From the NCBI GenBank assembly GCA_035458525.1, contig DATHZQ010000151.1, forward strand, positions 1 to 64,000: a stretch of DNA of 64,000 nt, written 5' to 3'. Below are positions 42,586 to 52,033 of this stretch, piece after piece. The translations under genes and the position numbers were made by a program. The notes under the pieces were generated by a model. It had not been told where the DNA came from. It worked only from the letters and a program-made list of their open reading frames with translations, and did not search any database. The stretch's first letter is position 1; every line of letters starts with the position of its first letter. Source of the stretch: DATHZQ01 sp035458525 (GTDB lineage Bacteria; Actinomycetota; Acidimicrobiia; Spongiisociales; UBA5794).

Positions 42586-43607
42586 AGACCGAGTCCGAGT
42601 TGCTGCGGGCTGGCGGGCGCTGCAGTCCGCACGTGGACCCGAGCCGACCGGCGGACGCGATCTGGAACCGGCCCCCCGAACTCGCGCAGCGCTGCGTCGA
42701 CGGTTGCCGCAATCCTGGCCCGAATTGCCGAAGATGCCTCGCGCCCGCCGCCGTACCAGCGGCCGTGGTCCGAAGCGAGATGCGGTCGATGTCGCTCGAG
42801 CCACTGCAAGAAGTGGTCGCGAATGCCTGGCCCGAGGTGGAGAACGACATGGCCCACGCCGACCGCACCGGCGGCGACCGCAGCCCGGACGACGTCTCGG
42901 ATCTGATCGGCACCGTCGGACAAACCGGGGATGATCGGGCCCATCAAGATCCCGGAGCGAATTCCGGTCTCGTTGAGTTCGGCGACGGCATCGATGCGGC
43001 GCTGCGGGTGCGGCGTTCCCGGCTCGGTGAGCTTCCACACGGCGGGATCGAGCGTGCCGACCGAGAAATCAACGCGAACACGTCCGGCCCGGGCAACGTC
43101 CTGCAGTACATCGAGATCTCGCAGCACGAGGGTCGATTTGGTCAGGATCGAAACGGGGTTGCCTCGCTCCCCGAGCACCTCGAGCACACCCCGCGTCAGC
43201 CGGTATTTGCCCTCGGCGGGCTGATAGGGATCGGTGTTGGTACCCATGGCGATGAGATCACCGCCCCACCTGGTCGGTGCCGTCTCCGCTCGCACGAGGT
43301 CAACGGCGTTGCGCTTGACCACGATCTTGCGGTCGAAGTCCTCGCCGATGCCGAGACCCAGGTACTCGTGGGTCGGACGAGCGAAGCAGTAGGTACACCG
43401 ATGGCTGCAACCCCTGTAGGCATTGATCGTGTATTCGAACCCGAACCTCGGCCCGCCCGGGACCTTGTTGATGATGCTCTTGGCGTCGACCTCGAGAAAC
43501 TCCAACCCGCGGTACTCGCCGCGGCCCGCAACTCGGCGGGCTGGAGCGAAGAGTGCGGGCTGCGCATCCGGTTGATCAGCGAGTTTCCAACGCAGGTTCT
43601 CGGCCAT
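42582..43607 (-). CDS. Radical SAM protein, Rv2578c/SplB-like family
   Basis: A 341-residue radical SAM enzyme. The cluster-binding C-x3-C-x2-C is C67, C71 and C74 in YRGCSHRCTYCFARPTH. The core strands include DLIAMGTNTDPYQPAEG, SILTKSTLVLRDLDVL and GILMGPIIPGLSD. This matches the SPL-like uncharacterised family known in actinobacteria as Rv2578c. The true reaction is not known; photolyase-like repair is only a resemblance. It lies next to nucS, 72 bases downstream of it on the same strand. Confidence 0.87.
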   Translation of the reverse strand: MAENLRWKLADQPDAQPALFAPARRVAGRGEYRGLEFLEVDAKSIINKVPGGPRFGFEYTINAYRGCSHRCTYCFARPTHEYLGLGIGEDFDRKIVVKRNAVDLVRAETAPTRWGGDLIAMGTNTDPYQPAEGKYRLTRGVLEVLGERGNPVSILTKSTLVLRDLDVLQDVARAGRVRVDFSVGTLDPAVWKLTEPGTPHPQRRIDAVAELNETGIRSGILMGPIIPGLSDGADQIRDVVRAAVAAGAVGVGHVVLHLGPGIRDHFLQWLERHRPHLASDHGRWYGGGREASSAIRARIAATVDAALREFGGPVPDRVRRSARVHVRTAAPASPQQLGLGL

Positions 43608-43679
43608 GGGAGCGGGACTCTAGTCGAACATGTGTTCGATCGCTGGGGTGTCACACCGCAAGCGTCACGATCGGCTTGG

Positions 43680-44339
43680 TCAAAAGAGGCGGAGCGTGGG
43701 CGAATCGATGCCACGCAGCACGTCGTAGTCGACTTCCTTCCAACCGATGTCTCGGTCCTCCGCCAGCGTGCGTGCCTGCGGCTTCACCTGCTGGGCAACG
43801 AAGATGCCCCGTACCGGCGCCAGCAGCTCGTCACGGTTGAGGAAATCGAGGTACCGGGTGAGCTGCTCGACACCGTCGATCTCACCCCGACGCTTGATCT
43901 CTACCGCAACGGTTCGCCCGTCACCATCACGGCACAGGAGGTCGACGGGACCCACCGGCGTCGGGTATTCACGCCGGATCAACTCGAGCCCCGCCTCGAT
44001 CTCGGCGGGGGTCTCGGCAAGCAGCCGCTGCAGCTCCGATTCCACGCCATCCTTCTGGAGCCCGGGATCCTCGCCCATCTCGACGGACGTCTCGAGATGG
44101 ATCTCGGCGAAGGTGATGGTCAGCTTCTCCCCTTTCGGGTTGGTGACGACCCACCTACCGTCCTCCTCGGCGAGGTGGTTGGGGGCGTTCATCCAGTTGA
44201 GCGGCTTGTAGGCCCCACCGTCTGCATGCACTGCGACGCATCCGTCCGCCTTGACCATGACGAGACGCGTCGCCATTGGAAGGTGGGCGGTCAGTCGTCC
44301 GTCGTAGTCGACCGTGCAGTCCGCAACAACGATGCGCAT
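43680..44339 (-). CDS. nucS: Mismatch-specific endonuclease NucS (EndoMS)
   Basis: A 219-residue NucS. The N-terminal DNA-binding and dimerisation domain begins MRIVVADCTVDYDGRLTAHL, and the C-terminal RecB-like nuclease domain has PTPVGPVDLLCRDGDG and TVAVEIKRRGEIDGVEQL (PD-D/ExK active site). The C-terminal FVAQQVKPQARTLAEDRDIG is also family-typical. NucS replaces MutS/MutL in most actinobacteria and some archaea, making double-strand cuts at mismatches, so it supports the actinobacterial assignment. The terminal SPTLRLF resembles a clamp-binding tail. Confidence 0.93.
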   Translation of the reverse strand: MRIVVADCTVDYDGRLTAHLPMATRLVMVKADGCVAVHADGGAYKPLNWMNAPNHLAEEDGRWVVTNPKGEKLTITFAEIHLETSVEMGEDPGLQKDGVESELQRLLAETPAEIEAGLELIRREYPTPVGPVDLLCRDGDGRTVAVEIKRRGEIDGVEQLTRYLDFLNRDELLAPVRGIFVAQQVKPQARTLAEDRDIGWKEVDYDVLRGIDSPTLRLF

Positions 44340-44528
44340 GGCTGCGCAGCGTAGTTGCCAAGTGCTCGAGGCCGGTCCACCGGGCGCGTGCCATCGGATC
44401 ACCGACGACCGCATCGCGACCCGCAGACAGAGCAGCCGTCGCCAGTTCGGCGCCGTGCTCACCATCGACTTTGCGGGCGCACGGGCCGAGATATCAGTCG
44501 AATGGATGCCGAACCACGGCGCTTCTCG
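44340..44528. other. Intergenic stretch, nothing recognised
   Basis: This 189-base gap between the nucS start and the end of a small membrane-protein gene holds the nucS upstream region. No clear promoter, hairpin or small open frame with a ribosome site was seen. Confidence 0.3.
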
Positions 44529-45038
44529 TCAGGACTGCCGGACGCCCGACTCGCCCCTCGCTGCCCACGTGGCGATGGTCGCGAGGATGACGACATTGAG
44601 GAGGAGCCCGACCCACGACTCCCACAAGCCGAGAGCCGTCAGCACGACGGAAAACACGGTGACGCCAAGCACGAACCGCCACCATCCCTGCCAACCCAAC
44701 CACTCGCCGGCGGCTGCTGCCACATAAGCGACGGCCACCACTGCCCAGGCGATGCCGACGACACGGAGCACGAACGGGTCGGAGATCCGCCACGCTCCAC
44801 CGAGGTAGTCGAGCGACTCACCGTCCGCTGCTGCCTGGAAGGCGCGAGACGTGCCTACGAGGTGAGCGACGGCGTGGGCGAACAGGAACAGCGACACACC
44901 AGCCGACCAGAGAAAGTCGGTCGAACTCGTTCCGCCGTGGGGCCAGAACGTGGTGGCGTCACCGTGCGCATCCACGCAGCGAGCATGCGTCCCCGTCGAA
45001 TCCCATCCAAGGGGGCGAAGGTCCCGGTGAACAGGCAC
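44529..45038 (-). CDS. Small four-span membrane protein, unknown function
   Basis: A 169-residue protein, not recognised. Four hydrophobic segments start around residue 43 (FLWSAGVSLFLFAHAVAHLVG), 90 (VLRVVGIAWAVVAVAYVAAA), 119 (FVLGVTVFSVVLTALGL) and 142 (VGLLLNVVILATIATWAA). The first 40 residues are soluble and have poor ribosome-site support, so a later GTG (VDAHGDA) may be the true start. His residues in span one (FAHAVAHLVG) are suggestive of a cofactor or metal but unproven. Paired with another membrane gene just upstream. Confidence 0.6.
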   Translation of the reverse strand: MPVHRDLRPLGWDSTGTHARCVDAHGDATTFWPHGGTSSTDFLWSAGVSLFLFAHAVAHLVGTSRAFQAAADGESLDYLGGAWRISDPFVLRVVGIAWAVVAVAYVAAAAGEWLGWQGWWRFVLGVTVFSVVLTALGLWESWVGLLLNVVILATIATWAARGESGVRQS

Positions 45039-45074
45039 AGCCGGAGAGGCGATCGGCCCCAGCCGGAGGCCGGT

Positions 45075-45473
45075 CTAGGAAGCGGGGTGCGCCGCCGTCT
45101 GTGGACGCAGGCCGGCGAACGCACGGCCGAGCCACTCGCTGGCCCGGCGCGTGCGCTGTCGAAACCCCGGAGGCAGGTCAGCAACCAAGAACACCCACGC
45201 CACCCATCCGATGATCCAGATGCGGGCGAGCCCGGCGATCTCGAGACCAAGGAGCAACGACCCGACGGCGAACAGGCCGAGCACGTACGGGAACGCACGG
45301 TGGAAGCCGCGCTCGTTGAGGCGAGGCCTGCGCAGGGTGTGTCCCCGCCACATCAATCCAGCGCCGAACACGTCAGCGACCAAGTCGGTTGATGCGCCGA
45401 ACATACGTGACGTGAGGATCAGGAACGCCCCGGCCAGGATGTAGACAAGGCCTCGGCTGGACGGTGCGGGCAC
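45075..45473 (-). CDS. Small membrane protein, unknown function
   Basis: A 132-residue protein with about four hydrophobic segments (LVYILAGAFLILTS, FGASTDLVADVFGAGLMW, YVLGLFAVGSLLLGLEIAG and IWIIGWVAWVFLVA). The C-terminus is basic. No family recognised. It is followed after 36 bases by the other small membrane gene and preceded by sufB, whose stop lies 80 bases away. A GTG start (MPAPSSRGL) is assumed. Confidence 0.6.
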   Translation of the reverse strand: MPAPSSRGLVYILAGAFLILTSRMFGASTDLVADVFGAGLMWRGHTLRRPRLNERGFHRAFPYVLGLFAVGSLLLGLEIAGLARIWIIGWVAWVFLVADLPPGFRQRTRRASEWLGRAFAGLRPQTAAHPAS

Positions 45474-45553
45474 GGCGTCAGGTTCCTCTCCCTGACCCAG
45501 TTGCGGGCCCCCACCCGTGATCGAAGAGCATACCAGGCGCGCTCCACGGCCGC

Positions 45554-46960
45554 TCAGCCAACCGAGCCCTCCATCTGCAGCTCGATCAGCCGATTGAGCT
45601 CGACTGCGTACTCCATGGGAAGCTCCTTGACGATGGGCTCGATGAAGCCGGCGACGATCATGGCAGTCGCCTCCTCCTCAGAGAGGCCCCGCGACATCAG
45701 GTAGAACAGTTGCTCCTCGCCGACCTTCGAGACCGTTGCCTCGTGCCCGATCTGGGTGTTCGACTCCTCGATCTCCATGTACGGGTAGGTGTCGGACCGG
45801 GAGTCCTCGTCGAGGATCAGCGCATCGCACCGTACAAACGACTTGGCGTGCTCGGCACCCGGCTCGACGCGCACCAGCCCCCGGTATCCCGCACGGCCGC
45901 CGTCCTTGGAGATCGACTTCGACGTGATCAACGAGGTGGTGTCCGCGGCCACGTGGACCATCTTGGCCCCGGCGTCCTGATGTTGCCCTTCTCCGGCGAA
46001 GGCGATCGACAACACCTCGCCATGGGCGCCTTCCTCCATCAGCCACACCGCCGGGTACTTCATGGTCAGCTTCGAGCCCAGGTTGCCGTCGATCCACTCC
46101 ATCGTGGCGTTCTTGTAGGCGACGGCTCGCTTGGTGACGAGGTTGTAGACGTTGTTCGACCAATTCTGGATCGTCGTGTAGCGACAGCGTCCGCCTTCCT
46201 TCACGATGATCTCGACGACCGCAGAGTGCAGCGAGTCGCTGGAGTAGACGGGTGCGGAACATCCCTCGACGTAGTGGCAGTAGGCCCCTTCGTCGATGAT
46301 GATCAGCGTGCGCTCGAACTGCCCCATGTTCTCGGCGTTGATGCGGAAGTAGGCCTGGAGCGGCTGGTCGACGTGGACGCCCGGCGGCACGTAGATGAAG
46401 GACCCGCCGGACCAGACCGCCGAGTTCAACGCGGCGAACTTGTTGTCGTTGGGCGGGATGACCGTACCGAAGTACTCCTGCACGATCTCGGGGTGTTCGC
46501 GAACAGCGGTGTCCATGTCCATGAACAGCACACCTAGTTCTTCGAGATCTTCGCGATTTCGGTGGTAAACGACCTCGGACTCGTACTGGGCGGTGACTCC
46601 GGCGAGGTACTTGCGCTCGGCTTCCGGAATGCCCAGCTTCTCGTACGTGTCCTTGATCGAGTCGGGAACCATGTCCCAGTCCTTGGCCTGGCCCTCGGTC
46701 GGCTTGATGTAGTAGTAGATGTCATCGAAGTCGATCTCATCCAGCGTCCCGCCGCCGCCCCATGTCGGCACCGGCTTGCGCAGGAACCGCTTGTAGGACT
46801 TCAGCCGGAAGTCGAGCATCCAGTCCGGCTCTTTCTTGATCCGAGACATCTCCCGGATGATCTCCTCGTTCAGACCCTTCTTCGGCTTGAACACATAGTC
46901 ATCCTCGGCGTCAGACCACCCCAAGGCGTATTTGCCGAGGTCGATGTCAACGGTGGCCAT
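45554..46960 (-). CDS. sufB: Fe-S cluster assembly scaffold SufB
   Basis: A 468-residue SufB. Recognisable parts are MSRIKKEPDWMLDFRLKSYK near the N-terminus, VVYHRNREDLEELGVLF, CHYVEGCSAPVYSSDSLHSA and GRCRYTTIQNWSNNVYNLVT, where the conserved cysteine and glutamate for nascent clusters lie, plus TSKSISKDGGRAGYRGLV and the C-terminal LFYLMSRGLSEEEATAMIV. The ATG has GAGGAG seven bases upstream. It has its own promoter with a perfect palindrome over the expected transcript start and is separated from sufD by about 7 kb. Confidence 0.95.
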   Translation of the reverse strand: MATVDIDLGKYALGWSDAEDDYVFKPKKGLNEEIIREMSRIKKEPDWMLDFRLKSYKRFLRKPVPTWGGGGTLDEIDFDDIYYYIKPTEGQAKDWDMVPDSIKDTYEKLGIPEAERKYLAGVTAQYESEVVYHRNREDLEELGVLFMDMDTAVREHPEIVQEYFGTVIPPNDNKFAALNSAVWSGGSFIYVPPGVHVDQPLQAYFRINAENMGQFERTLIIIDEGAYCHYVEGCSAPVYSSDSLHSAVVEIIVKEGGRCRYTTIQNWSNNVYNLVTKRAVAYKNATMEWIDGNLGSKLTMKYPAVWLMEEGAHGEVLSIAFAGEGQHQDAGAKMVHVAADTTSLITSKSISKDGGRAGYRGLVRVEPGAEHAKSFVRCDALILDEDSRSDTYPYMEIEESNTQIGHEATVSKVGEEQLFYLMSRGLSEEEATAMIVAGFIEPIVKELPMEYAVELNRLIELQMEGSVG

Positions 46961-46993
46961 GGATCACTCCTCTGGAGGGTGGTCAAGAATTTG

Positions 46994-47009
46994 CACTATC
47001 CGGATAGTG
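46994..47009 (-). promoter_or_regulatory. Perfect 16-bp palindrome, probable operator of sufB
   Basis: CACTATCCGGATAGTG is perfectly self-complementary and lies 34 bases before the sufB ATG. It starts two bases after the proposed -10 box, so a bound protein would cover the transcription start. The position fits repression by an Fe-S-sensing regulator (Rrf2/IscR-like or SufR-like), but the regulator is not encoded in the window and the identity is an inference. Confidence 0.65.
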
Positions 47010-47011
47010 GG

Positions 47012-47040
47012 ATTGTCCCACAGCGGCGCAGGCTACTCAA
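47012..47040 (-). promoter_or_regulatory. sufB promoter, -35 and -10
   Basis: On the minus strand TTGAGT (47035-47040) and GACAAT (47012-47017) are separated by exactly 17 bases, each with four of six consensus matches. The palindrome follows immediately. Spacing and position relative to sufB make this the best promoter candidate in the window. Confidence 0.5.
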
Positions 47041-47070
47041 GAGCGTTGCCCAAGCACGCATCGAGCCGCA

Positions 47071-47586
47071 TCACACCAGGAAGTCCCGGTCGGCCAGACG
47101 TTCACCCGCCTTCCAAGGCCGTTCGCCTTCCCGGAAGTCCTGCATCAGCTCCAACATCCCGAGGACCGTGAAACCCTGGTCGTGGTAGAAGTCGATCGCC
47201 TTGCGGTTGCGGCCGACAACCCGAACGCTGAGGGTCCCGTGGCCTTCGCTGCGAGCGATGGACACGACGTGCTCGACCAGTTGTCTTCCTATCCCCTCGC
47301 CCCTCCGGGAGCGGGTGACGATCATCGGCTCGACTTCGACATCGACCTCGTCGTCGTGTCCGGTCATCAATCCGACGAGCCCGACGACCTCGCCGCCGTC
47401 ATGGGCAACCCACAGCAGCTCTGGGCCAAAGAGCGCCAGATGGGCGTCGAACTTGCGCCCCGGATCATCTCCGCCGATGCCCGGTGCGTCATAGATGTCG
47501 CGATGCCATTGCGTGAGCTCGACCCACAGCGAACGACATGCCTCGAGATCGCCGGCCTCGTAGCTGCGGATCTCGATCGAGCTCAT
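47071..47586 (-). CDS. GNAT-family N-acetyltransferase
   Basis: A 171-residue acetyltransferase. IEIRSYEAGDLEACRSLWVE opens the fold, VEPMIVTRSRRGEGIGRQLV is the acetyl-CoA loop (R-x-x-G-x-G as RRGEGIG) and VGRNRKAIDFYHDQGFTVLG is the C-terminal strand-helix region. Substrate unknown. Its ATG overlaps the gltB stop (ATGA), so it is translated with glutamate synthase. It occupies the position where gltD often lies. Confidence 0.82.
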   Translation of the reverse strand: MSSIEIRSYEAGDLEACRSLWVELTQWHRDIYDAPGIGGDDPGRKFDAHLALFGPELLWVAHDGGEVVGLVGLMTGHDDEVDVEVEPMIVTRSRRGEGIGRQLVEHVVSIARSEGHGTLSVRVVGRNRKAIDFYHDQGFTVLGMLELMQDFREGERPWKAGERLADRDFLV

Positions 47587-50500
47587 CGGTCGTGCGTCGT
47601 CCCGGCAATCTCGACCACCGACCCCTCCTCGGGTACCGACTTCCCGGCCGCGCTGGCGGCGTGCAGCACCCAGAACTGTCCGGCCGCCGACTCCCAATTG
47701 GCGAGCAGGTGCCGTGCCCGATGACTCCCGGTGAGTTCAGCGTGGGCGACGATGAGCGCCCGCAAGGCCGCTCCCTCCCGTGCTTCGAGCCGCTTGGCGT
47801 GCGGCGCTGAATCGGCGAGGTGGCCCTTGGCTGCATGCTCGGGATCCCACACGTACAGCGCACCGCCGGTCATGCCGGCGCCGACGTTGCGGCCGACATC
47901 GCCGAGAATCACGACGGTGCCGCCGGTCATGTATTCACAGGCATGGTCCGAGGCGCCTTCGACGACGGCCGTCGCTCCGGAGTTCCGCACCGCAAACCGC
48001 TGGCCGACTGCTCCGGCAACGTGGAGGGATCCACCGGTTGCGCCATAGAGGCAGGCGTTTCCCGCACCATGCGGGACCGTGTTGAGGTCGGCGACAGTTG
48101 GCACGACCACGATGCGGCCGCCTCCCATGCCTTTCCCGACGTAGTCGTTGGCCGTCCCCTCGAGATGAAGTGACACCCCTTTCGCCAAGAACGCGCCAAA
48201 GCTCTGACCCGCCGTTCCCGAGAGCCGCACCTCGACGGTTCCGGCGGGCTCGTCGTCCCCGACGATCGAGGCCATCTCTCCCGACAGCCGGGTGCCCACG
48301 GCACGATCGGTGTTCTGGATCGGATAGGCGAGATTGATGGACCCCTGCGCCGTGGCGGCCCGGGCGCCTTCGACGGAGAGCTGATCGCCCACGGGAGACC
48401 TCGCCACCGTGCGGAAGGAGCGGTCCGTCTTGGCGGCCGCGCCGGCGAAATCGGCCCGCACGAGCTGTGCGGTGAACTCGCGTGCGACCGCGTGACCGGG
48501 TTCGCGGGGACGGAGCAGATCGGCCCTGCCGATCACCTCATCCAAGCTGTGGGCCCCCATGGCGGCGAGGTGGCGCCTGGCATCTTGCGCCATGTGCCGA
48601 AACATGACGATCAGCTGATCGACCGAGCCGGTGTATTTGGCGCGCAGGTCCTCGCGCTGGGTCGCAATACCAACGGGACAGGTGTTCTCGTGGCACTGCC
48701 GCACCATCTTGCACCCGAGGGCGATCAGCGGCATCGTCCCGAATCCGTAGCGATCAGCACCCAGCAAGGCGGCGACGACGATATCCCGGCCGGTCCGGAT
48801 CCCTCCATCCGTCTCGACAGCGATGGCGTGGCGCAGGCCGTTCGCCACCAACGCCTGGTGCGCTTCGGCGAGCCCGAGTTCCCACGGGGATCCTGCATGC
48901 TTGATGGACACCAGCGGCGACGCACCGGTGCCACCACCATTGCCCGAGACGGTGACCACATCAGCCAGCGCTTTGGCGACACCGACCGCGATCGTGCCGA
49001 CGCCGGGACCCGAGACCAGCTTCACCGACACGCGAGCGAGCGGTTTGAAGACCTTGAGGTCATGGACCAGCTGGGCGAGGTCCTCGATCGAGTAGATGTC
49101 GTGGTGGGGCGGGGGCGAGATCAGCTGGACGCCCGGCTCGGTGTGCCGCAGCCTGGCGATCTCCGGCGAGACCTTGTGGCCCGGCAGCTGGCCGCCCTCC
49201 CCCGGTTTCGAGCCCTGGGCCATCTTGATCTGGAATTCCTCAGCCGAGGCGAGGTAGCCCGGCGTCACCCCGAAGCGGCCGCTGGCGACCTGCTTGATCT
49301 GGGAATTGCGCGGAGTTCCGAAGCGCTCGGGATCTTCCCCGCCCTCTCCCGAGTTGGAGAGTCCACCCAGGTAGTTCATGGCAATCGCCAGGGTCTCGTG
49401 GGCTTCCTTGGACAGCGCTCCGAGCGACATCGCCGCCGTGGTGAAGCGCCGCATGATCCGCTCGACCGACTCGACGTCCTCGATCGGAATCGGATCGCCA
49501 ACCGGGGCAAACGCAAGCAGGTCCCGGAGCTCCAGCGCCGGTCGGTCCGTCTCGACGATGTCCACGTATTTGGCCCATTCGGCGGGGTCGTCGTTGCGTG
49601 CGACCTTCTGGAGGGCCAGCACCGCGCGCGGTGAGTTGATATGGGGAATGCCACCACGCCGATGCTTGTAGTACCCGCCGGGATCGTCCTCGCCCTCGGT
49701 GTACCCCGCATGGCGCGCCACGACGTCTGCAGCGAGGCGATCGAAGCCGGCGCCCCCAACGCGGCGGGACACAAATCGAAACGCAAGCCCACACACTTCA
49801 TCGTCGAGCCCGATCGCCTCGAACAACTCGCTGCCTCGATACGACGAGATGGTGCAGATCCCCATCTTGGACATGATCTTCAGGAGACCCTTCTCGAGCG
49901 CCGCCCGGTAGTTCTCCTGAGCGACCACGACGTCGGCGGGTACGTCACCCCGCTCCGCCATGGCCCGCACCTCCTCGATGGCGAGGTACGGGTTGACCGC
50001 GGAAGCACCGAAGCCGATCAAGCATGCGAGATCGTGGGCATCGCGGGGCTCACCGGACACGGCGACGATCGAAGCGTTCAGCCGCGCCCCGGAGTCGATG
50101 AGACGGTGATGCACGGCACCGACGGCAAGCACCATCGGAATCGGGGCGCGCCGCTCGTCGACCTCGCGATCCGAGATCATCACGATCGTGGCGCCGTCCG
50201 CCACCGCCCGTTCGGCTCGGTCGGCGAGATCGATGACCGCATCCCGGAGCCCCTCACCACCAGACCCGGGAGGGAAGAGCGCCTCCAGCCACACCGAGCG
50301 GAAGCGAGGATCGGTCGACGTCCGCAGCTGCTCGACTTCCGCATCGCTCAGCACCGCCGACGACAGCTGCATGAGGTGAGCCTGCTGCGGCGTCTCCTCC
50401 AAGATGGAGCCGCGCCTGCCGACGTAGGTTCGCAACGACATCACGAGGTGCTCGCGGATCGGGTCCATCGGAGGGTTGGTGACTTGCGCGAACGCCTGGT

Positions 50501-52004
50501 GGAAGAAGCGTGAGATTCGCTGCGGGAACTCGGAGAGCACCGCCAGACCGGTGTCGTGCCCCATCGACAGGACGGGCTCGTTGCCTCCGGTCATCTGCTG
50601 GAGAATCAGCCTCCGCTCCTCGGCGGTGTACCCGAACACCCTGCCGAGCTTGTCCGGCACGAATCGTTCGTCCTGGAGATCGTCGAACGGATCTCGGACG
50701 TAGTTGGTCTCGGTTTGGATCCACTGCTGATACGGGGCTCTCTCGGCGAGACGCGACTTCACGTCCGCGGAGAAGCCAACGGCGCCCGTGGCCAGATCGA
50801 CCTCGATGAGCTCGCCCGGACCGAGCTGTCCGGTGCGAACCGCACGTACCTCCTCGGCCGGCGCCAGGCCGGCCTCGGAGGCCACGATGACGAGGTCCGG
50901 CGTGATCGTCCAGCGGGCTGGACGCAGGCCATTGCGATCGAGGCCCGCAACGACTTGGAGACCGTCGGATGCGGCGATCGCGGCGGGGCCATCCCACGGT
51001 TCCGTCAGGAAGGCGTGGTATTCGTAGAACGCCCGGAGCTTCCCATCGAGATCCGGCACGTTCTCCCAGGCGGCGGGGATCAACATCTCCTTGGCATGCG
51101 CCACCGATCGACCGGACCGGACGAGCACCTCGTAAGCGTTGTCGAGACTTGCGCTGTCGCTGCCGCTGAGCGCGACGAGCGGCTTCAGCTCTGCGGTTCG
51201 ATCACCCCACACCGCGTTCGAGAGGTTCTGGCTGCGTGCAGCCATCCAGGAGCGGTTGCCTTGGATGGTGTTGATCTCGCCGTTGTGTGCGAGCACTCGG
51301 AACGGCTGCGCCAGCGACCACGCCGGCATCGTGTTGGTGGAATATCGCTGATGGAACACCACAAAGTCCGTCTCGAACATCGGATCGACGAGGTCCCAGT
51401 AGAAGCGCTCGATCCGCGCCGCGGTGAACAGCCCCTTGTAGACGACCGTGCGGCACGAGGAGGACACGACGAACAGCCCGGCGAGCTCCTCGGGCAGCGT
51501 GCGCTCGATGCGCCTTCGAGCGAGGAACAACCTGCGTTCAAACTTGTCTTCGCTCTCGCCGGGGCGGGCGGCGACGAGGACCTGCTCGATCACCGGCATC
51601 GAGCCCCTTGCGTTGTCCGACAGAGCCATCGGCCCAACGGGCACTTTGCGCCAGGTCAGGAAGTCCAACTGTTCGTCTTCGAGGGCGACGTTGACGTGGT
51701 TGCGCGCCTTGTGCTCGCGGCCGGGCGGCAGGAACACCATCAACACGCCGAGCGAGCCGGGCGCCGGGGGGGTCAGAGAGCGCGCCACGAGATCCCGCAC
51801 GAGCAGCCGATGCGGAACCCGCGTCATCACCCCGGCCCCGTCGCCTGTGCCGTCGGCCGAGCGTGCACCGCGATGGTCCAGGTTGTGGAGACACTCGATA
51901 GCGGTGCGCAGCAGCCGGTGGCTCAGCTGGCCGCGCCGGTCTGCGATGAAGCCGACACCGCAGGCGTCACGAACGTCCGAGGGGTCGTAGAGCTGTTGGG
52001 CCAC
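47583..52004 (-). CDS. gltB: Glutamate synthase large subunit
   Basis: A 1473-residue glutamate synthase alpha subunit, which makes glutamate from 2-oxoglutarate and glutamine-derived ammonia. Domains in order: class II glutamine amidotransferase (nucleophile Cys in DVRDACGVGFIAD, exposed by removal of a short propeptide), central domain, FMN-binding synthase domain (PPHHDIYSIEDLAQLVHDLK, SGNGGGTGASPLVSIKHAG), the 3Fe-4S ligands in CKMVRQCHENTCPVG, and the C-terminal GXGXG beta-helix with GGNVGAGMTGGALY-like repeats. GTG 52004 is chosen because AAGGAG lies eight bases before it; ATG 52043 would add 13 residues without support. gltD is not adjacent; a GNAT follows. Confidence 0.95.
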   Translation of the reverse strand: MAQQLYDPSDVRDACGVGFIADRRGQLSHRLLRTAIECLHNLDHRGARSADGTGDGAGVMTRVPHRLLVRDLVARSLTPPAPGSLGVLMVFLPPGREHKARNHVNVALEDEQLDFLTWRKVPVGPMALSDNARGSMPVIEQVLVAARPGESEDKFERRLFLARRRIERTLPEELAGLFVVSSSCRTVVYKGLFTAARIERFYWDLVDPMFETDFVVFHQRYSTNTMPAWSLAQPFRVLAHNGEINTIQGNRSWMAARSQNLSNAVWGDRTAELKPLVALSGSDSASLDNAYEVLVRSGRSVAHAKEMLIPAAWENVPDLDGKLRAFYEYHAFLTEPWDGPAAIAASDGLQVVAGLDRNGLRPARWTITPDLVIVASEAGLAPAEEVRAVRTGQLGPGELIEVDLATGAVGFSADVKSRLAERAPYQQWIQTETNYVRDPFDDLQDERFVPDKLGRVFGYTAEERRLILQQMTGGNEPVLSMGHDTGLAVLSEFPQRISRFFHQAFAQVTNPPMDPIREHLVMSLRTYVGRRGSILEETPQQAHLMQLSSAVLSDAEVEQLRTSTDPRFRSVWLEALFPPGSGGEGLRDAVIDLADRAERAVADGATIVMISDREVDERRAPIPMVLAVGAVHHRLIDSGARLNASIVAVSGEPRDAHDLACLIGFGASAVNPYLAIEEVRAMAERGDVPADVVVAQENYRAALEKGLLKIMSKMGICTISSYRGSELFEAIGLDDEVCGLAFRFVSRRVGGAGFDRLAADVVARHAGYTEGEDDPGGYYKHRRGGIPHINSPRAVLALQKVARNDDPAEWAKYVDIVETDRPALELRDLLAFAPVGDPIPIEDVESVERIMRRFTTAAMSLGALSKEAHETLAIAMNYLGGLSNSGEGGEDPERFGTPRNSQIKQVASGRFGVTPGYLASAEEFQIKMAQGSKPGEGGQLPGHKVSPEIARLRHTEPGVQLISPPPHHDIYSIEDLAQLVHDLKVFKPLARVSVKLVSGPGVGTIAVGVAKALADVVTVSGNGGGTGASPLVSIKHAGSPWELGLAEAHQALVANGLRHAIAVETDGGIRTGRDIVVAALLGADRYGFGTMPLIALGCKMVRQCHENTCPVGIATQREDLRAKYTGSVDQLIVMFRHMAQDARRHLAAMGAHSLDEVIGRADLLRPREPGHAVAREFTAQLVRADFAGAAAKTDRSFRTVARSPVGDQLSVEGARAATAQGSINLAYPIQNTDRAVGTRLSGEMASIVGDDEPAGTVEVRLSGTAGQSFGAFLAKGVSLHLEGTANDYVGKGMGGGRIVVVPTVADLNTVPHGAGNACLYGATGGSLHVAGAVGQRFAVRNSGATAVVEGASDHACEYMTGGTVVILGDVGRNVGAGMTGGALYVWDPEHAAKGHLADSAPHAKRLEAREGAALRALIVAHAELTGSHRARHLLANWESAAGQFWVLHAASAAGKSVPEEGSVVEIAGTTHDR

Positions 52005-52033
52005 CCGTGGGGCTCCTTCTTTGTCGCCACCGC

